DNA from: Ewingella americana
Lineage (GTDB): Bacteria; Pseudomonadota; Gammaproteobacteria; Enterobacterales; Enterobacteriaceae
Assembly: GCF_006438725.1 (NCBI RefSeq)
Contig: NZ_RCZD01000006.1
Location: 186,001-250,000 of the forward strand
Direction of reading: 5' to 3'
DNA length: 64,000 bases
Both the position numbers and the translations under genes were made by a program. Shown piece after piece: positions 42,309 through 51,987 of the stretch; positions within the stretch are counted from its first letter, which is position 1, and each line of letters begins with the position of its first letter. Below the pieces are notes generated by a model, which was not told where the DNA came from, did not search any database, and saw nothing but the letters and a program-made list of their open reading frames with translations.

Positions 42309-42974
42309 GTGGTGCAACATTCCGATAGCACACGTATTGATACACCCCATTTCGATAAAGCCCAAATTGTGAAGCAGGAAGATGCTTTGCCAGGCCGCGT
42401 AACCCCGATGCCGGTCGCCACCACGCACGTGGTCAACGGCCATTCGATGACACATGTTCCTGACAATATGGACGTGGCCATTTTCGCGATGGGCTGTTTC
42501 TGGGGCGTAGAACGCCTGTTCTGGCAGCAGAAAGGGGTTTACAGCACGGCGGCGGGCTACAGCGGCGGTTTCACACCAAACCCGACCTATCGTGAAGTAT
42601 GTAGCGGTCAGACAGGCCATGCAGAAGCGGTTCGCGTGGTCTTTGACCCGGAGGTCATCAGCTACGAACACTTGCTGCAAATCTTCTGGGAAAATCACGA
42701 CCCGGCGCAGGGCATGCGTCAGGGCGGCGATTTAGGCACGCAATACCGCTCAGCGATTTACCTGTTGAGCGAAGAGCAACAAAACGCCGCACAGGCCAGC
42801 CTGCAACGTTTCCAGCAGGCGATGGACAGTGCGGGCGATAAGCGCCACATCACCACTGAAATCACCGAAGCCCTACCGTTCTATTATGCGGAAGACGATC
42901 ACCAGCAATACCTGTTCAAAAATCCTGAAGGTTATTGCGGTCTGGGTGGTATCGGTGTGTGCTTACCGCTTTAA
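42309..42974 (+). CDS. msrA: peptide methionine-(S)-S-oxide reductase
   Basis: A 221-residue MsrA repairing oxidised methionine. The catalytic cysteine is C63 in [10 protein letters not shown], with resolving cysteines C210 and C218 in [34 protein letters not shown] is partly visible as the family signature. Translation begins at GTG 42309, with GGAG upstream; a second GTG is the next codon. The N-terminus is about nine residues longer than in E. coli. It is divergent from tamA. Confidence 0.96.
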   Translation: MVQHSDSTRIDTPHFDKAQIVKQEDALPGRVTPMPVATTHVVNGHSMTHVPDNMDVAIFAMGCFWGVERLFWQQKGVYSTAAGYSGGFTPNPTYREVCSGQTGHAEAVRVVFDPEVISYEHLLQIFWENHDPAQGMRQGGDLGTQYRSAIYLLSEEQQNAAQASLQRFQQAMDSAGDKRHITTEITEALPFYYAEDDHQQYLFKNPEGYCGLGGIGVCLPL

Positions 42975-42994
42975 TAAAAGCCCCCCCAAAATCA

Positions 42995-43097
42995 TTCAAT
43001 TTGCAGGTAGACGGCAACCGAAAGAACCCGATGAGCTTACTCAGGTAAGTGATTCGGGTGAATGAGGGCAGCCAACACCCCTGTAATTTGAAGGATG
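42995..43097. repeat. ERIC (enterobacterial repetitive intergenic consensus) element
   Basis: An imperfect palindrome of about 103 bp between msrA and paeA. It carries the ERIC landmarks in order: TTCAATTTGCAGG at one end, GGCAA, GAGCTTAC, GGTAAGTGATTCGGGTGA (compare the ERIC core GTAAGTGACTGGGGTGAGCG), GCAGCCAACAC and the end TTTGAAGGATG. It is diverged from the consensus, so it is an old copy. Confidence 0.8.
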
Positions 43098-43110
43098 CAG
43101 GGGGTTTTTT
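43078..43110 (+). terminator. msrA terminator formed from the ERIC right end
   Basis: CCCCTG in the ERIC element pairs with CAGGGG just outside it (loop of 14 bases), followed by six T residues. Confidence 0.65.
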
Positions 43111-43290
43111 AAGCGCTGGCGGCAATCTCAGTGCTACTGCTATACTATGCGGGCCGCAAATGTGGCCCGATAAACGGTTTTCTGGCTGTTATCTTTGATT
43201 TTTTTGCTCTAAATGATGTTTTCTTTTATACAGCAATCCAATGAGTACCCTTCCCTGCCGATCTTTGTATCGGTGTTAAACGGATAGATT

Positions 43291-44670
43291 ATGTTAAACA
43301 GTATCTTACTGATTCTCTTACTTATCGCGATCAGTGCCTTTTTCTCCCTATCGGAGATATCGCTGGCCGCTTCTCGAAAAATTAAACTCAAGCTCCTGGC
43401 TGATGAAGGAAACATCAACGCCTCACATGTATTGAAACTACAAGAAACCCCAGGTCTGTTCTTCACCGTTGTTCAAATCGGGCTTAATGCCGTCGCTATC
43501 CTCGGTGGTATTGTCGGCGATGCCGCGTTCTCTCCTGCCTTCAAAATGTTTTTCATTCGTTTCCTGTCACCAGAAATGGCCGATCAGGTCAGCTTTATCT
43601 GCTCCTTCGTTCTGGTCACCAGCCTGTTTATTCTGTTTGCTGACCTGACGCCGAAGCGCATCGGTATGATTTCACCCGAAACGGTTGCCGTTCGTATAGT
43701 CAACCCGATGCGTTTCTGCCTGTTCGTGTGCCGGCCAATGGTCTGGTTCTTCAACGGACTGGCTAACGTCATTTTCCGCCTGTTCAAGTTGCCAACCGTG
43801 CGTAACGACGATATCACTTCTGATGATATTTATGCCGTAGTGGAAGCCGGTGCGCTGGCGGGCGTACTGCGTAAGCAAGAGCATGAGCTGATTGAAAACG
43901 TATTTGAGCTGGAATCGCGGACCGTGCCGTCATCTATGACCTCACGCGAGAGCGTGATTTTCTTTGACCTGCGCGAAAGCGAAGACAGCATTAAAGAGAA
44001 GATTTCTACCCATCCGCACTCGAAGTTCCTGGTGTGCGACGGCCATATCGATCAGGTCGTGGGTTATGTCGATTCAAAAGACCTGCTGAACCGCGTGCTG
44101 GGTAATCAGAGTCTGATGCTGAGCAGCGGCGTGCAAATTCGCTCGGCGCTGATCGTACCCGATACACTGACGCTCTCCGAGGCGCTGGAAAGTTTCAAAG
44201 CGGCTGGTGAAGACTTCGCGGTGATCCTCAACGAATATGCGCTCGTGGTAGGGATTATTACGCTCAATGACGTGATGACCACGCTGATGGGCGATTTAGT
44301 CGGTCAGGGCATGGAAGAGCAGATTGTCACGCGTGATGAAAACTCATGGCTTATCGAGGGGGGGACACCTATCGAAGACGTGATGCGCGTACTGCATATC
44401 GAAGCGTTCCCGCAGGCGGGTAATTATGAAACCATCGGCGGTTTCATGATGTTCATGCTGCGTAAAATCCCTAAACGTACCGACTTTGTGAAGTTCTCCG
44501 GCTACAAGTTTGAAGTCGTGGATATCGACAGCTACAAAATCGACCAACTGCTGGTGACCCGCATCACCGATAAACCTGTCGCACCGTTGTTGCCAAAGAC
44601 GCCGCAGGAAATCAAAGATGAGAAGAATGCACAGAAGCTTGCCGAGAAAAACGGCGATCACTCATCATGA
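43291..44670 (+). CDS. paeA: polyamine export protein PaeA (YtfL), CNNM/CBS/CorC type
   Basis: A 459-residue inner-membrane protein aligning throughout with E. coli YtfL. The CNNM transmembrane domain spans about 1-190 (SEISLAASRKIKLKLLADEG, VVQIGLNAVAILGGIVGD), a CBS pair about 205-340, and a CorC/HlyC C-domain (GGTPIEDVMRVL, GNYETIGGFMM). YtfL of E. coli is reported as a putrescine and cadaverine exporter. The older label is hemolysin-related. It ends with its own terminator. Confidence 0.92.
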   Translation: MLNSILLILLLIAISAFFSLSEISLAASRKIKLKLLADEGNINASHVLKLQETPGLFFTVVQIGLNAVAILGGIVGDAAFSPAFKMFFIRFLSPEMADQVSFICSFVLVTSLFILFADLTPKRIGMISPETVAVRIVNPMRFCLFVCRPMVWFFNGLANVIFRLFKLPTVRNDDITSDDIYAVVEAGALAGVLRKQEHELIENVFELESRTVPSSMTSRESVIFFDLRESEDSIKEKISTHPHSKFLVCDGHIDQVVGYVDSKDLLNRVLGNQSLMLSSGVQIRSALIVPDTLTLSEALESFKAAGEDFAVILNEYALVVGIITLNDVMTTLMGDLVGQGMEEQIVTRDENSWLIEGGTPIEDVMRVLHIEAFPQAGNYETIGGFMMFMLRKIPKRTDFVKFSGYKFEVVDIDSYKIDQLLVTRITDKPVAPLLPKTPQEIKDEKNAQKLAEKNGDHSS

Positions 44671-44692
44671 TTGAGTGAATGCCAGAAACACG

Positions 44693-44720
44693 AACGGCCC
44701 TGAAAAGGGCCGTTTTTTTT
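44693..44720 (+). terminator. paeA terminator
   Basis: AACGGCCC, loop TGAAAA and GGGCCGTT followed by T residues; the stem and tail are strong. Confidence 0.9.
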
Positions 44721-44757
44721 GGTGCTGATGACCGTGGTTGTCATCTGCGCCAGGCAT

Positions 44758-44964
44758 TTAGCCCATTTCAGTCTGCAAGTACGTCACCTGACGGTTTACT
44801 TCTGACATCACACTGAAGTGGCGCTTATCACGTACTTTTGGCAATAAAATTTTGCCTTGGTCAAACTCAAATGCACCGACGTCTTTAATATAAAGGCGAC
44901 CACGGAACAGCGTCTTAACGTACTTGGCTACTTTCAACGGATTGTAGCGCTGGAAGATTCTCAT
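44758..44964 (-). CDS. ytfK: YtfK, regulator of SpoT-dependent (p)ppGpp accumulation
   Basis: A 68-residue protein nearly collinear with E. coli Ytf[54 protein letters not shown]. In E. coli it tips SpoT toward (p)ppGpp synthesis under phosphate and fatty-acid limitation. GGAGG precedes the ATG. I looked for a Pho box upstream and found only a weak, mis-spaced candidate. It is convergent with paeA. Confidence 0.93.
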   Translation of the reverse strand: MRIFQRYNPLKVAKYVKTLFRGRLYIKDVGAFEFDQGKILLPKVRDKRHFSVMSEVNRQVTYLQTEMG

Positions 44965-45283
44965 TTTTCTACTTTCCTCCGATAAATCACTGCGTATTCA
45001 GGCCGGGTAAAGCTGCGATGAGAGCCTGAATGACATCGTATTCGCAGTGAGTAGACATATAACATAGCAGGGAGTTCAGGTTATTCCAGTTTATTTAACT
45101 GCTTTTACTTGTCTTGACAGTGTGGTTTCCAGAATTGTCGCATTCCGACAGTATAACCCTTCAATTCGTGCCATTTCTGTAACCTATAACACACTGTTAA
45201 CATCCCAACAGGACAGACCACTTGTCTGATTCTATGATTGTCAGGTCAGCCTATTTTTACGGCCTCATTTATAGGGAGTATGT
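44965..45283. other. ytfK-ytfJ divergent intergenic region
   Basis: These 319 bp hold no gene that I can support. They must contain promoters for the divergent ytfK and ytfJ. I could not assign them with confidence. Confidence 0.5.
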
Positions 45284-45841
45284 ATGATGTTAAAAAGCCT
45301 GCTTATGGTGTCTCTGGTTGTTTTCCCGTTATTCGCTTGTGCACACAACCTGGTGCCAGGAGAACGCCTGCCCGCCGTGGGCGTTGATGACAAAGGTGAG
45401 CTGAACTATGTCAATAATGACTTCAGCTACAGCCGGTGGAACAGTGCCAAACTGCCCGGTAAAGTACGTCTAGTGCAGCATATGGCCGGGCGCACCAGCG
45501 CCAAAGCACTGAACGCCCCGCTGATCGATGCCATCAGGGCAGCCAATCTACCGCACGATCATTACCAAACGACGACAATCATCAATACCGATGACGCCAT
45601 CATGGGAACCGGCATGTTTGTGCGCAGCAGTATTGAAAGCGGTAAGAAGGAGTTCCCCTGGTCACAAATCATTGTCGACAGTAATGGCGGGGTGAAAAAG
45701 GCCTGGGAGCTTGAGCCAAAAAGCTCTGCCGTGGTGGTGCTGGATAAAGATGGCGTGATTAAGTGGGTCAAAGAAGGTGCGTTGACGCAGGAAGAGGTTC
45801 AGCAAGTGGTGGCGTTGTTACATCAGTTAGTCAAGCAATAG
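45284..45841 (+). CDS. ytfJ: YtfJ-family periplasmic protein
   Basis: A 185-residue exported protein. The signal peptide ends near FACA at residue 20-21. The mature part (LVPGERLPAVGVDDKGELNY, TTIINTDDAIMGTG, SAVVVLDKDGVIKWVKEG) has the layout of a thioredoxin-like fold without a CxxC active site. The function is unknown. Order with ytfK and cysQ is as in E. coli. Confidence 0.92.
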   Translation: MMLKSLLMVSLVVFPLFACAHNLVPGERLPAVGVDDKGELNYVNNDFSYSRWNSAKLPGKVRLVQHMAGRTSAKALNAPLIDAIRAANLPHDHYQTTTIINTDDAIMGTGMFVRSSIESGKKEFPWSQIIVDSNGGVKKAWELEPKSSAVVVLDKDGVIKWVKEGALTQEEVQQVVALLHQLVKQ

Positions 45842-45852
45842 CACATACAGGG

Positions 45853-45889
45853 ACGGAGAGAAGCACGCCCTCTGCGCGCTTCTCTCCGT
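45853..45889. repeat. stem-loop between convergent ytfJ and cysQ
   Basis: A perfect 12-bp stem ACGGAGAGAAGC/GCTTCTCTCCGT with a 13-base loop. It has no T-run, so it is a 3'-end structure of uncertain type. Confidence 0.6.
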
Positions 45890-45896
45890 CAATCAG

Positions 45897-46643
45897 TCAG
45901 AACAACGACACCCGGAACCCCGGATTGAGGAACGACTCTTTCGGGGTATACAGTAATGCCTGACCGGTCCAGTCATGCACAATCGCACCGGCAGCAATCG
46001 CCACCGCGTGCCCTGCGCCGGTGTCCCAGATATTAGTCGGCCCGAAGCGCGGATAGAGCTGTGCTTCGCCCTCGGCAACCAGACAGAACTTCAGTGACGA
46101 GCCGATAGCAACCGTTTGATGCTCACCCAGCTGTGACAGATAATCCTGCAACTCCTGATCGTTGTCATAATGCGAACGGCTGACGACCACCAGCGGCGGA
46201 TGGGCTTCCTTCACCTGTATTTGCTTACGTTCGCCGTTTTCCTCTTTCCAGGCTTTACCCTCAGCGGCGCTGTACATCACTTGGGTGACCGGCACATATA
46301 CCACGCCCAGCACCGGCTTGCCGTCTTCGATAAGCGCGATATTGACGGTGAACTCACCGTTGCGCTTCAAAAACTCTTTGGTGCCGTCGAGCGGATCCAC
46401 CAGCCAGTAACGGCTCCAACCCTGACGTTCGCTCCAGGACTGTGGATCTTCCTCAGACAACATCGGTGTTTGCGGATCAAGCAGCGCCAGTCCATTCTTA
46501 ATCACGTTATGTGCCGCGATATCTGCGGCAGTGACCGGTGACGCATCGCTCTTCTGGCGAGCGTCAAGGGGTTGTTCACCGTCATAAACCGCCATAATGG
46601 CATCACCGGCATCGCGCGCCAGCTGGCAAATTTTATCTAACAT
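45897..46643 (-). CDS. cysQ: 3'(2'),5'-bisphosphate nucleotidase CysQ
   Basis: A 248-residue inositol-monophosphatase-superfamily enzyme that removes PAP produced by sulfate assimilation. The metal motifs are [22 protein letters not shown] and [14 protein letters not shown]. It is divergent from cpdB over 223 bp, as in E. coli. Confidence 0.97.
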   Translation of the reverse strand: MLDKICQLARDAGDAIMAVYDGEQPLDARQKSDASPVTAADIAAHNVIKNGLALLDPQTPMLSEEDPQSWSERQGWSRYWLVDPLDGTKEFLKRNGEFTVNIALIEDGKPVLGVVYVPVTQVMYSAAEGKAWKEENGERKQIQVKEAHPPLVVVSRSHYDNDQELQDYLSQLGEHQTVAIGSSLKFCLVAEGEAQLYPRFGPTNIWDTGAGHAVAIAAGAIVHDWTGQALLYTPKESFLNPGFRVSLF

Positions 46644-46866
46644 ATTTCACCTCAGTCATTCTTTCATAAACGCAACGTCATGTATGAAGCCTAGTTTTTT
46701 TTAGGCGGAATAGCCATCCCGTAATCTGCGGCTGTTAACAATTCCACCACGCAATACCCGTTACATCTCACAATTATTTATGACAACTGATTACATTCTC
46801 ATCAAATTTTGAGATATATATCGGGTTTTTCCCTTTATGGATATTCCCCTTTCTGGAGGCACTGCA

Positions 46867-48816
46867 ATGATTACGCGTCACTTGACGTTATCCCTGTTAG
46901 CTACGCTGGTTGCCGTTTCAGCCCACGCATCGCAGGTGGATCTGCGGATCATGGAAACCACCGATTTACACAGCAACATGATGGACTTCGACTACTACAA
47001 GGATAAACCAACGGATAAGTTCGGCCTGGTACGTACTGCCAGCCTGATCCATGCCGCACGGGACGAAGTCACTAACTCCGTGCTGGTCGATAACGGCGAC
47101 GTGATCCAGGGCAGCCCGCTCGGTGATTACATGGCGGCCAAAGGCCTGAAGAAGGGCGATGTTCATCCGGTCTATAAAGCGATGAATACGCTGGATTACG
47201 TGGTTGGAAATCTGGGCAACCATGAATTCAACTACGGGCTGGATTACCTGAAAAAAGCACTGGCCGGGGCGAAATTCCCTTACGTGAATGCCAACGTCAT
47301 CGACAGTAAAACCGGCAAGCCGCTGTTTACACCGTTTTTAATCACTGATAACCCGGTAAAAGACCGCGACGGCAAAACCCATAATCTGCGCATCGGTTAT
47401 ATTGGCTTCGTGCCACCGCAAATCATGGTATGGGACAAAGCCAACTTGCAGGGCAAAGTGACCGTCGCAGACATCACCGAAACCGCCAAAAAATGGGTGC
47501 CGGAGATGCGCAGACAAGGCGCGGATATCATCGTGGCGATCCCCCACTCAGGGCTATCGGGTGACCCTTATAAAACCATGGCGGAAAACTCAGTCTATTA
47601 CCTGAGCCAGGTGAAAGGGATCGACGCCATCATGTTCGGCCATGCGCATGCCGTCTTCCCAAGTGAAGAGTTTGCCAATATTAAGGGCGCGGATATCAAA
47701 CAGGGCACGCTGAACGGTGTTCCTGCGGTGATGCCAGGTATGTGGGGTGACCATCTGGGCGTGGTAGACATGGTACTCAACAATAACGGCGGGAAGTGGC
47801 AGGTTGAAACGGCCAAAGCCGAAGCCCGGCCGATTTATGACAAGGCCAACAAGAAGTCTTTGGCGGCTGAAGATCAAAATTTAGTGAAAGTGTTGGCGGA
47901 AGATCACAATGCTACGCGGGATTTCGTCAGCAAGCCGGTGGGTAAATCTACCGACAATATGTACAGCTATCTGGCGCTGGTACAAGATGACCCGACGGTG
48001 CAAATCGTCAATAACGCGCAGAAAGCTTATACCGAGCACTTCATTCAGGGCGATCCGGATCTTGCCAATCTGCCGGTACTTTCTGCGGCGGCACCGTTTA
48101 AAGTCGGTGGGCGTAAAAACGATCCGGCCAGTTTTGTCGAAGTGGAAAAAGGTGAGCTGACGTTCCGTAACGCGGCAGATTTATACCTTTATCCGAACAC
48201 ATTGGTGGTGATGAAAGTCAGTGGTCAGGAAGTCAAAGACTGGCTGGAGTGTTCCGCCGGGCAGTTCAATCAGATCGATGTTAACAGCAGCAAACCGCAG
48301 TCGCTGATTAACTGGGACGGTTTTCGCACCTATAATTTCGACGTAATTGATGGTGTGAATTACCAGATTGATGTCAGCCAGCCCGCCAAGTTCGACGGCG
48401 AATGTACGCTGATCAATAAAGACGCCGGGCGGATCAAAAACCTGACCTTCAACGGCAAACCGATCGACCTCAAAGCGACCTTCCTGGTTGCAACCAATAA
48501 CTACCGCGCCTACGGCGGTAAGTTTGCCGGCACCGGTGACAGCCATATTGCGTTTGCTTCGCCGGATGAGAACCGCTCGGTCGTCGCAGCGTATATCAGC
48601 GCGGAGACCCAAAGGCACGGCGCAGTCACGCCAACGGCCGACAACAACTGGAAGCTGGCGCCAATCAAATCATCGCAACCGCTGGATATCCGCTTCGAAA
48701 CCTCGCCGGGTGAAAAAGCGGCGGCCTTTATTAAATCGCACGCACAGTATCCGGTGACCGCCAAAGGCACTGACGCCATCGGCTTCGAAATTTATCAGGT
48801 CGATTTGCAGAAATAA
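46867..48816 (+). CDS. cpdB: periplasmic 2',3'-cyclic-nucleotide 2'-phosphodiesterase/3'-nucleotidase
   Basis: A 649-residue periplasmic enzyme (E. coli 647) degrading 2',3'-cyclic nucleotides and 3'-nucleotides. The ATG at 46867 follows GGAGG at seven bases and starts the signal peptide [21 protein letters not shown]. Metallophosphatase motifs are [29 protein letters not shown] and GHAHAVFP. The 5'-nucleotidase C-domain begins near 380 ([19 protein letters not shown]). It is followed by an IS remnant 28 bp after its stop. Confidence 0.96.
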   Translation: MITRHLTLSLLATLVAVSAHASQVDLRIMETTDLHSNMMDFDYYKDKPTDKFGLVRTASLIHAARDEVTNSVLVDNGDVIQGSPLGDYMAAKGLKKGDVHPVYKAMNTLDYVVGNLGNHEFNYGLDYLKKALAGAKFPYVNANVIDSKTGKPLFTPFLITDNPVKDRDGKTHNLRIGYIGFVPPQIMVWDKANLQGKVTVADITETAKKWVPEMRRQGADIIVAIPHSGLSGDPYKTMAENSVYYLSQVKGIDAIMFGHAHAVFPSEEFANIKGADIKQGTLNGVPAVMPGMWGDHLGVVDMVLNNNGGKWQVETAKAEARPIYDKANKKSLAAEDQNLVKVLAEDHNATRDFVSKPVGKSTDNMYSYLALVQDDPTVQIVNNAQKAYTEHFIQGDPDLANLPVLSAAAPFKVGGRKNDPASFVEVEKGELTFRNAADLYLYPNTLVVMKVSGQEVKDWLECSAGQFNQIDVNSSKPQSLINWDGFRTYNFDVIDGVNYQIDVSQPAKFDGECTLINKDAGRIKNLTFNGKPIDLKATFLVATNNYRAYGGKFAGTGDSHIAFASPDENRSVVAAYISAETQRHGAVTPTADNNWKLAPIKSSQPLDIRFETSPGEKAAAFIKSHAQYPVTAKGTDAIGFEIYQVDLQK

Positions 48817-48926
48817 TGCCTTCCCCAAACGCTCCACCTGCGGGCTGAGGGCTCCCCATAAATAAAGACAGGCATAGAAGGTTGTGATCTACTTAGTGTT
48901 CCAGCAAAAAGTAAGGTCTCCCCTCT

Positions 48927-49280
48927 GTGCCTGCTTCTCAAGTTTGCCACAGATTCTTTAGTCAGCCCCTCCGCTCGATACATCAGTATCGCAAAAACGC
49001 TCTGCTAGATATGACCGTTGCACTGACTCGCGGCGCTTCTCTTTCCCTCACCAGTATCGGCAGATTGCTGCCCGGAACAGCCCGCGTTAAACACAAGATC
49101 AAGCGTGTCGACAGGCATCTCAACAACGATTTGATGTTTAAGGATATTCCTGCCATTTATCAGCAACTGGTTTCCCGCCTGACTCACCGTCTTCCGTTTT
49201 GTGTCATTGCAGTTGACTGGAGTGGTTATACGACAATCACCGGGAATACTGTCGGGGATGAACCCCGACAGTGTTTATGA
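48927..49280 (+). pseudogene. truncated IS10-like transposase fragment
   Basis: A 117-codon frame (GTG start). Up to about residue 102 it resembles the N-terminal part of IS10-type transposases: LTSIGRLLPGTARVKHKIKR, VDRHLNND and VIAVDWSG, where VDWS holds the first catalytic aspartate. The remaining two thirds, with the other catalytic acidic residues, is missing. The last codons (TITGNTVGDEPRQCL) are not transposase-like. It cannot encode an active enzyme. Confidence 0.8.
49248..49272 (+). repeat. hairpin inside the IS10-like element
   Basis: ACTGTCGGGG, loop ATGAA and CCCCGACAGT, a perfect 10-bp stem followed by GTTTATG, at the point where transposase similarity ends. It could be a terminator or the scar of the internal rearrangement. 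Confidence 0.5.
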
Positions 49281-49401
49281 AGAAATGGCGAGGGCTTACC
49301 GAGACATCATCATGGTCTACTGATGATATTTCTGGGGATCCCTCAGCCCGTCCGGGGCGTTTATTTCTTCCATACTTCCTTTGGGCTATAGCCTTGCCTT
49401 A

Positions 49402-49424
49402 AACATGTATTTATAATACATGTT
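49402..49424 (+). promoter_or_regulatory. NsrR operator upstream of ytfE
   Basis: A perfect palindrome AACATGTATT-TAT-AATACATGTT, 32 bases before the ytfE start, of the shape and spacing of the NsrR site (AAGATGYATTT-type 11-1-11 palindrome). A TATAAT lies inside it (49412-49417), so bound repressor would occlude the promoter. No good -35 is seen. The nsrR gene itself is in this window at 62.2-62.6 kb. Confidence 0.8.
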
Positions 49425-49455
49425 ATGTGATTTATTCATTTAACGAGGCTTCATC

Positions 49456-50121
49456 ATGGACTATCGCGACCAACCCCTTGGCGCTCTGGCTGTTGCCATT
49501 CCCCGCGCCACCCGCTTATTCCGTCAATACGATCTGGATTTCTGCTGCGGTGGTAAACAAACTCTGCTGCGTGCTGTGACCAAAAAAGAGCTGGATATCG
49601 ATCTGATTGAGCAGCAATTAGCGGAAATTGCACAACAACCGGACACCTCGGTTGACTGGAAAACTGCGCCGCTGGCTCAGATTATTGATTTCATCATTCC
49701 ACGCTATCACGACCGTCACCGTCAGGAACTGCCTGAACTGGTGCTGATGGCGGAGAAGGTCGAAGGTGTTCATGGGGATAAAGCGCCCTGTCCGCACGGT
49801 CTGGCGCTCCAGTTACAGCGAATCCTTGACGAGCTGACCAGCCATATGATGAAAGAGGAGCAGATTCTGTTTCCGATGATCCGTGGTGGAATGGGTCGTC
49901 AGGCTGCCGGCCCGATATCTGTCATGGAGCGTGAACATGATGATGCCGGTGAGATTCTGGAAGAGATTAAACGCCTGACAGATAATGTCACGCCACCGGA
50001 AGGCGCATGTGTTACCTGGCGCGCGCTGTATGCTGGGATCAATGAATTCATTACTGACTTAATGGAACACATTCATCTGGAAAATAACCTGCTGTTCCCA
50101 CGTGCCCTGCGCGGTGAATAG
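49456..50121 (+). CDS. ytfE: iron-sulfur cluster repair di-iron protein YtfE (RIC)
   Basis: A 221-residue protein. The N-terminal ScdA_N domain carries the CCGGK motif ([12 protein letters not shown]). The C-terminal hemerythrin-like domain provides di-iron ligands in [33 protein letters not shown] and [11 protein letters not shown]. It repairs Fe-S clusters damaged by nitric oxide or peroxide and may release NO from such complexes. The upstream NsrR-type palindrome predicts induction by NO. It sits just after the IS10-like relic. Confidence 0.96.
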   Translation: MDYRDQPLGALAVAIPRATRLFRQYDLDFCCGGKQTLLRAVTKKELDIDLIEQQLAEIAQQPDTSVDWKTAPLAQIIDFIIPRYHDRHRQELPELVLMAEKVEGVHGDKAPCPHGLALQLQRILDELTSHMMKEEQILFPMIRGGMGRQAAGPISVMEREHDDAGEILEEIKRLTDNVTPPEGACVTWRALYAGINEFITDLMEHIHLENNLLFPRALRGE

Positions 50122-50142
50122 TCCAGATCCCACCCTAAATAG

Positions 50143-50190
50143 TTCAAGTTGCAGGAAAGCAGCCAATCTATCAACGGCTTGAAGTATGAC
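50143..50190. repeat. short internally deleted ERIC derivative
   Basis: TTCAAGTTGCAGG and CAGCCAA...CTTGAAGTATGAC are the two ERIC termini joined without the central palindrome, giving about 48 bp between ytfE and its terminator. Short ERIC deletion variants are known in Enterobacterales. Confidence 0.6.
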
Positions 50191-50200
50191 GTGGAAACGT

Positions 50201-50225
50201 AAAAAGGGCGCATCTGCGCCCTTTT
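50201..50225. terminator. bidirectional terminator between ytfE and fklB
   Basis: AAAAGGGCGCA/TGCGCCCTTTT with T-runs on both strands. Confidence 0.85.
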
Positions 50226-50247
50226 CATTACTGCATTCTACAAAGAA

Positions 50248-50868
50248 TTACAGGATTTCCAGCAGCTCAACTTCAAAAGTCAGCGCACTGAAAGGTGGGA
50301 TGGACGCGCCAGCGCCACGTTCGCCATAAGCCAGGTTATGAGGGATATACAGCTCCCACTTAGAACCGACGGGCATCAGGGTCAGCGCTTCAATCCAACC
50401 TGCGATAACACCGCTGACCGGAAATTCTGCTGGCTCGCCGCGCTGTACGGAGCTGTCGAACACGGTACCGTCAATCAGTTTACCGGTGTAGTGAACACGC
50501 ACGCGGTCCTGACGGCCTGGGATCGGGCCTTCGCCCTGGGTGATCACAGAGAATTGCAGACCCGATTCCGTGCTGGTGACGCCATCACGCTGGGCGTTGG
50601 TGGTCAGGAACTCCTGGCCTTCCACTGCCAGCGCTTCCTGACGCTCACGGCGCACTGCATCAGCACGTTCGTGAACTTCACGCAGCGCGCGGTGAACCAC
50701 ATCAACCGGAACTGCTGGCGTATTCCCTTCCAGCGCATCGCGTAAGCCTGCCAGCAATGCGTCAGGCTCTAAACCCTGTAAACCTGATTCCTGCAATTGT
50801 TGACCGACCTGCAAGCCGATACCGTAACTTGCCTGCGCTTCTACGCTGTCAAATGAAGGGGTTGTCAT
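50248..50868 (-). CDS. fklB: FKBP-type peptidyl-prolyl isomerase FklB (FKBP22)
   Basis: A 206-residue isomerase, the E. coli length with the ATG at 50868 ([25 protein letters not shown]). The N-terminal helical dimerisation domain covers about 1-90. The FKBP domain ([50 protein letters not shown]) fills the rest. No signal peptide is present, so it is cytoplasmic. It is divergent from ytfB. Confidence 0.97.
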   Translation of the reverse strand: MTTPSFDSVEAQASYGIGLQVGQQLQESGLQGLEPDALLAGLRDALEGNTPAVPVDVVHRALREVHERADAVRRERQEALAVEGQEFLTTNAQRDGVTSTESGLQFSVITQGEGPIPGRQDRVRVHYTGKLIDGTVFDSSVQRGEPAEFPVSGVIAGWIEALTLMPVGSKWELYIPHNLAYGERGAGASIPPFSALTFEVELLEIL

Positions 50869-51155
50869 GGAGTTTCCTTTAGTCTTTAAATAAGTCGAAC
50901 GCGCAGCATAACAGCGCGTGGCTTTTGGGTAAAATTCTCTATAGTGCAAGGTGACACTTGCCGCAGTTCTGCAGGAAACAGATCGGAATTATGTTATTCA
51001 TTGCGCATTAAGGGACCGCTTACGTGCTATTGGTGCTTTGTTCCTTTTCGCATCAAGCAGTTAACCCGCTATACTTACCGGGAAAATCCGACAGAATAAT
51101 CGGGTATGATTTTTTTCTGTTTACTTGCAGTTGTGCGTAAGAAAGAGAGGTTGTC

Positions 51156-51875
51156 ATGGGCAGAATCCCGCCCAGGAGAAGGAAAGCCATCCGTATTTAT
51201 CAACCCATGTTGAGATCCTGGATTGCCATTATGAAAAGGCCGATGCGTGACACTACGCCGCTGTCTGAAAGCGACGAATCCCAAGAGCAGCCGCCAGTGC
51301 AACCATCAATGATGAGTAAAGCCAAAGCGCTGGCCTGCAAAGCCTGGCACATGAGCGATGATTTTAACTGGATGTCGCCACTGCCGTACACTCATCGCCG
51401 CTGGATAATCGTCAGCGTACTGGTGATGATATTAGCGTTACTGTGGCCTTATTCGCCACCGAACAGCTATTCGCCGTCACAACCGCAGCAACCGGCATCG
51501 ATTCCAATGCAGGCTGATCTGAGGAACGAGCAGGGGCGTACCACACAACTGGCGCAACCTCAGCCACAACAGCAACAGGCGGCCACTGAGCCGCCTCAGC
51601 CAATTGCGCAGGGGAACTGGAAAAGTTACCGAGTTCAGTCCGGTCAGACGCTGGCGCAGTTGTTCCGTGACAATAATCTGGCCGTTGGCGAAGTGTTTGC
51701 GATGGCACAAGTCGAGGGCGATCAAAAACCGCTGAGTAATCTGAAGGCCGGGCAGGAAGTGAAGATACAGCGCAATGCGCAGGGTGCCGTGACGTCGCTG
51801 CAAGTAACCAATGAACAGAACTCGACGGTGCTGTTTACCCGCCAGGCTGACGGCAGTTACCAGCGCAGCCGCTAG
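51156..51875 (+). CDS. ytfB: OapA-family cell-division/cell-surface protein YtfB
   Basis: A 239-residue bitopic inner-membrane protein. A cytoplasmic N-terminal part of about 85 residues leads to one transmembrane helix (WIIVSVLVMILALLWPY). A P/Q-rich linker follows, then a C-terminal OapA/LysM-like domain (WKSYRVQSGQTLAQLFRDNNL, MAQVEGDQKPLSNLKAGQEV). E. coli YtfB binds glycans and localises to the septum. The N-terminus is about 30 residues longer than in E. coli. The ATG at 51156 has a fair GAGAGG site; an internal start is possible. Confidence 0.88.
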   Translation: MGRIPPRRRKAIRIYQPMLRSWIAIMKRPMRDTTPLSESDESQEQPPVQPSMMSKAKALACKAWHMSDDFNWMSPLPYTHRRWIIVSVLVMILALLWPYSPPNSYSPSQPQQPASIPMQADLRNEQGRTTQLAQPQPQQQQAATEPPQPIAQGNWKSYRVQSGQTLAQLFRDNNLAVGEVFAMAQVEGDQKPLSNLKAGQEVKIQRNAQGAVTSLQVTNEQNSTVLFTRQADGSYQRSR

Positions 51876-51940
51876 CTATTCATGCGCAGTATTTTAGGCA
51901 ATATGCGGCTTCGGGACTTTTTTTGCATTTCCAGAAAAGC

Positions 51941-51964
51941 AAAACGCCGGCACAAGGCCGGCGT
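51941..51964 (-). terminator. rplI terminator
   Basis: ACGCCGGC/GCCGGCGT stem followed by TTTGCTTTT on the minus strand, 24 bases after the rplI stop; it ends the rpsF-priB-rpsR-rplI operon. Confidence 0.8.
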
Positions 51965-51987
51965 CTCACGGGTTTACTTCAGCGTAA

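Larger units (their letters stand above)
48845..49346 (+). mobile_element. internally deleted IS10-like (IS4 family) element
   Basis: A 502-bp element bounded by inverted repeats: CTGAGGGCTCCCCATAAATA at the left and, on the other strand, CTGAGGGATCCCCAGAAATA at the right (18 of 20 match). These resemble the IS10 end CTGAGAGATCCCC. Only the 5' part of the transposase remains. The 9-bp flanks (48836-48844 and 49347-49355) do not match, so no target duplication survives. It looks like a non-autonomous relic in which both ends were kept. Confidence 0.8.

Noticed and set aside
44965-45060. possible Pho box upstream of ytfK
   Set aside because: TGTCAT and TCTCAT halves are 12 bp apart instead of 11 and poorly matched.
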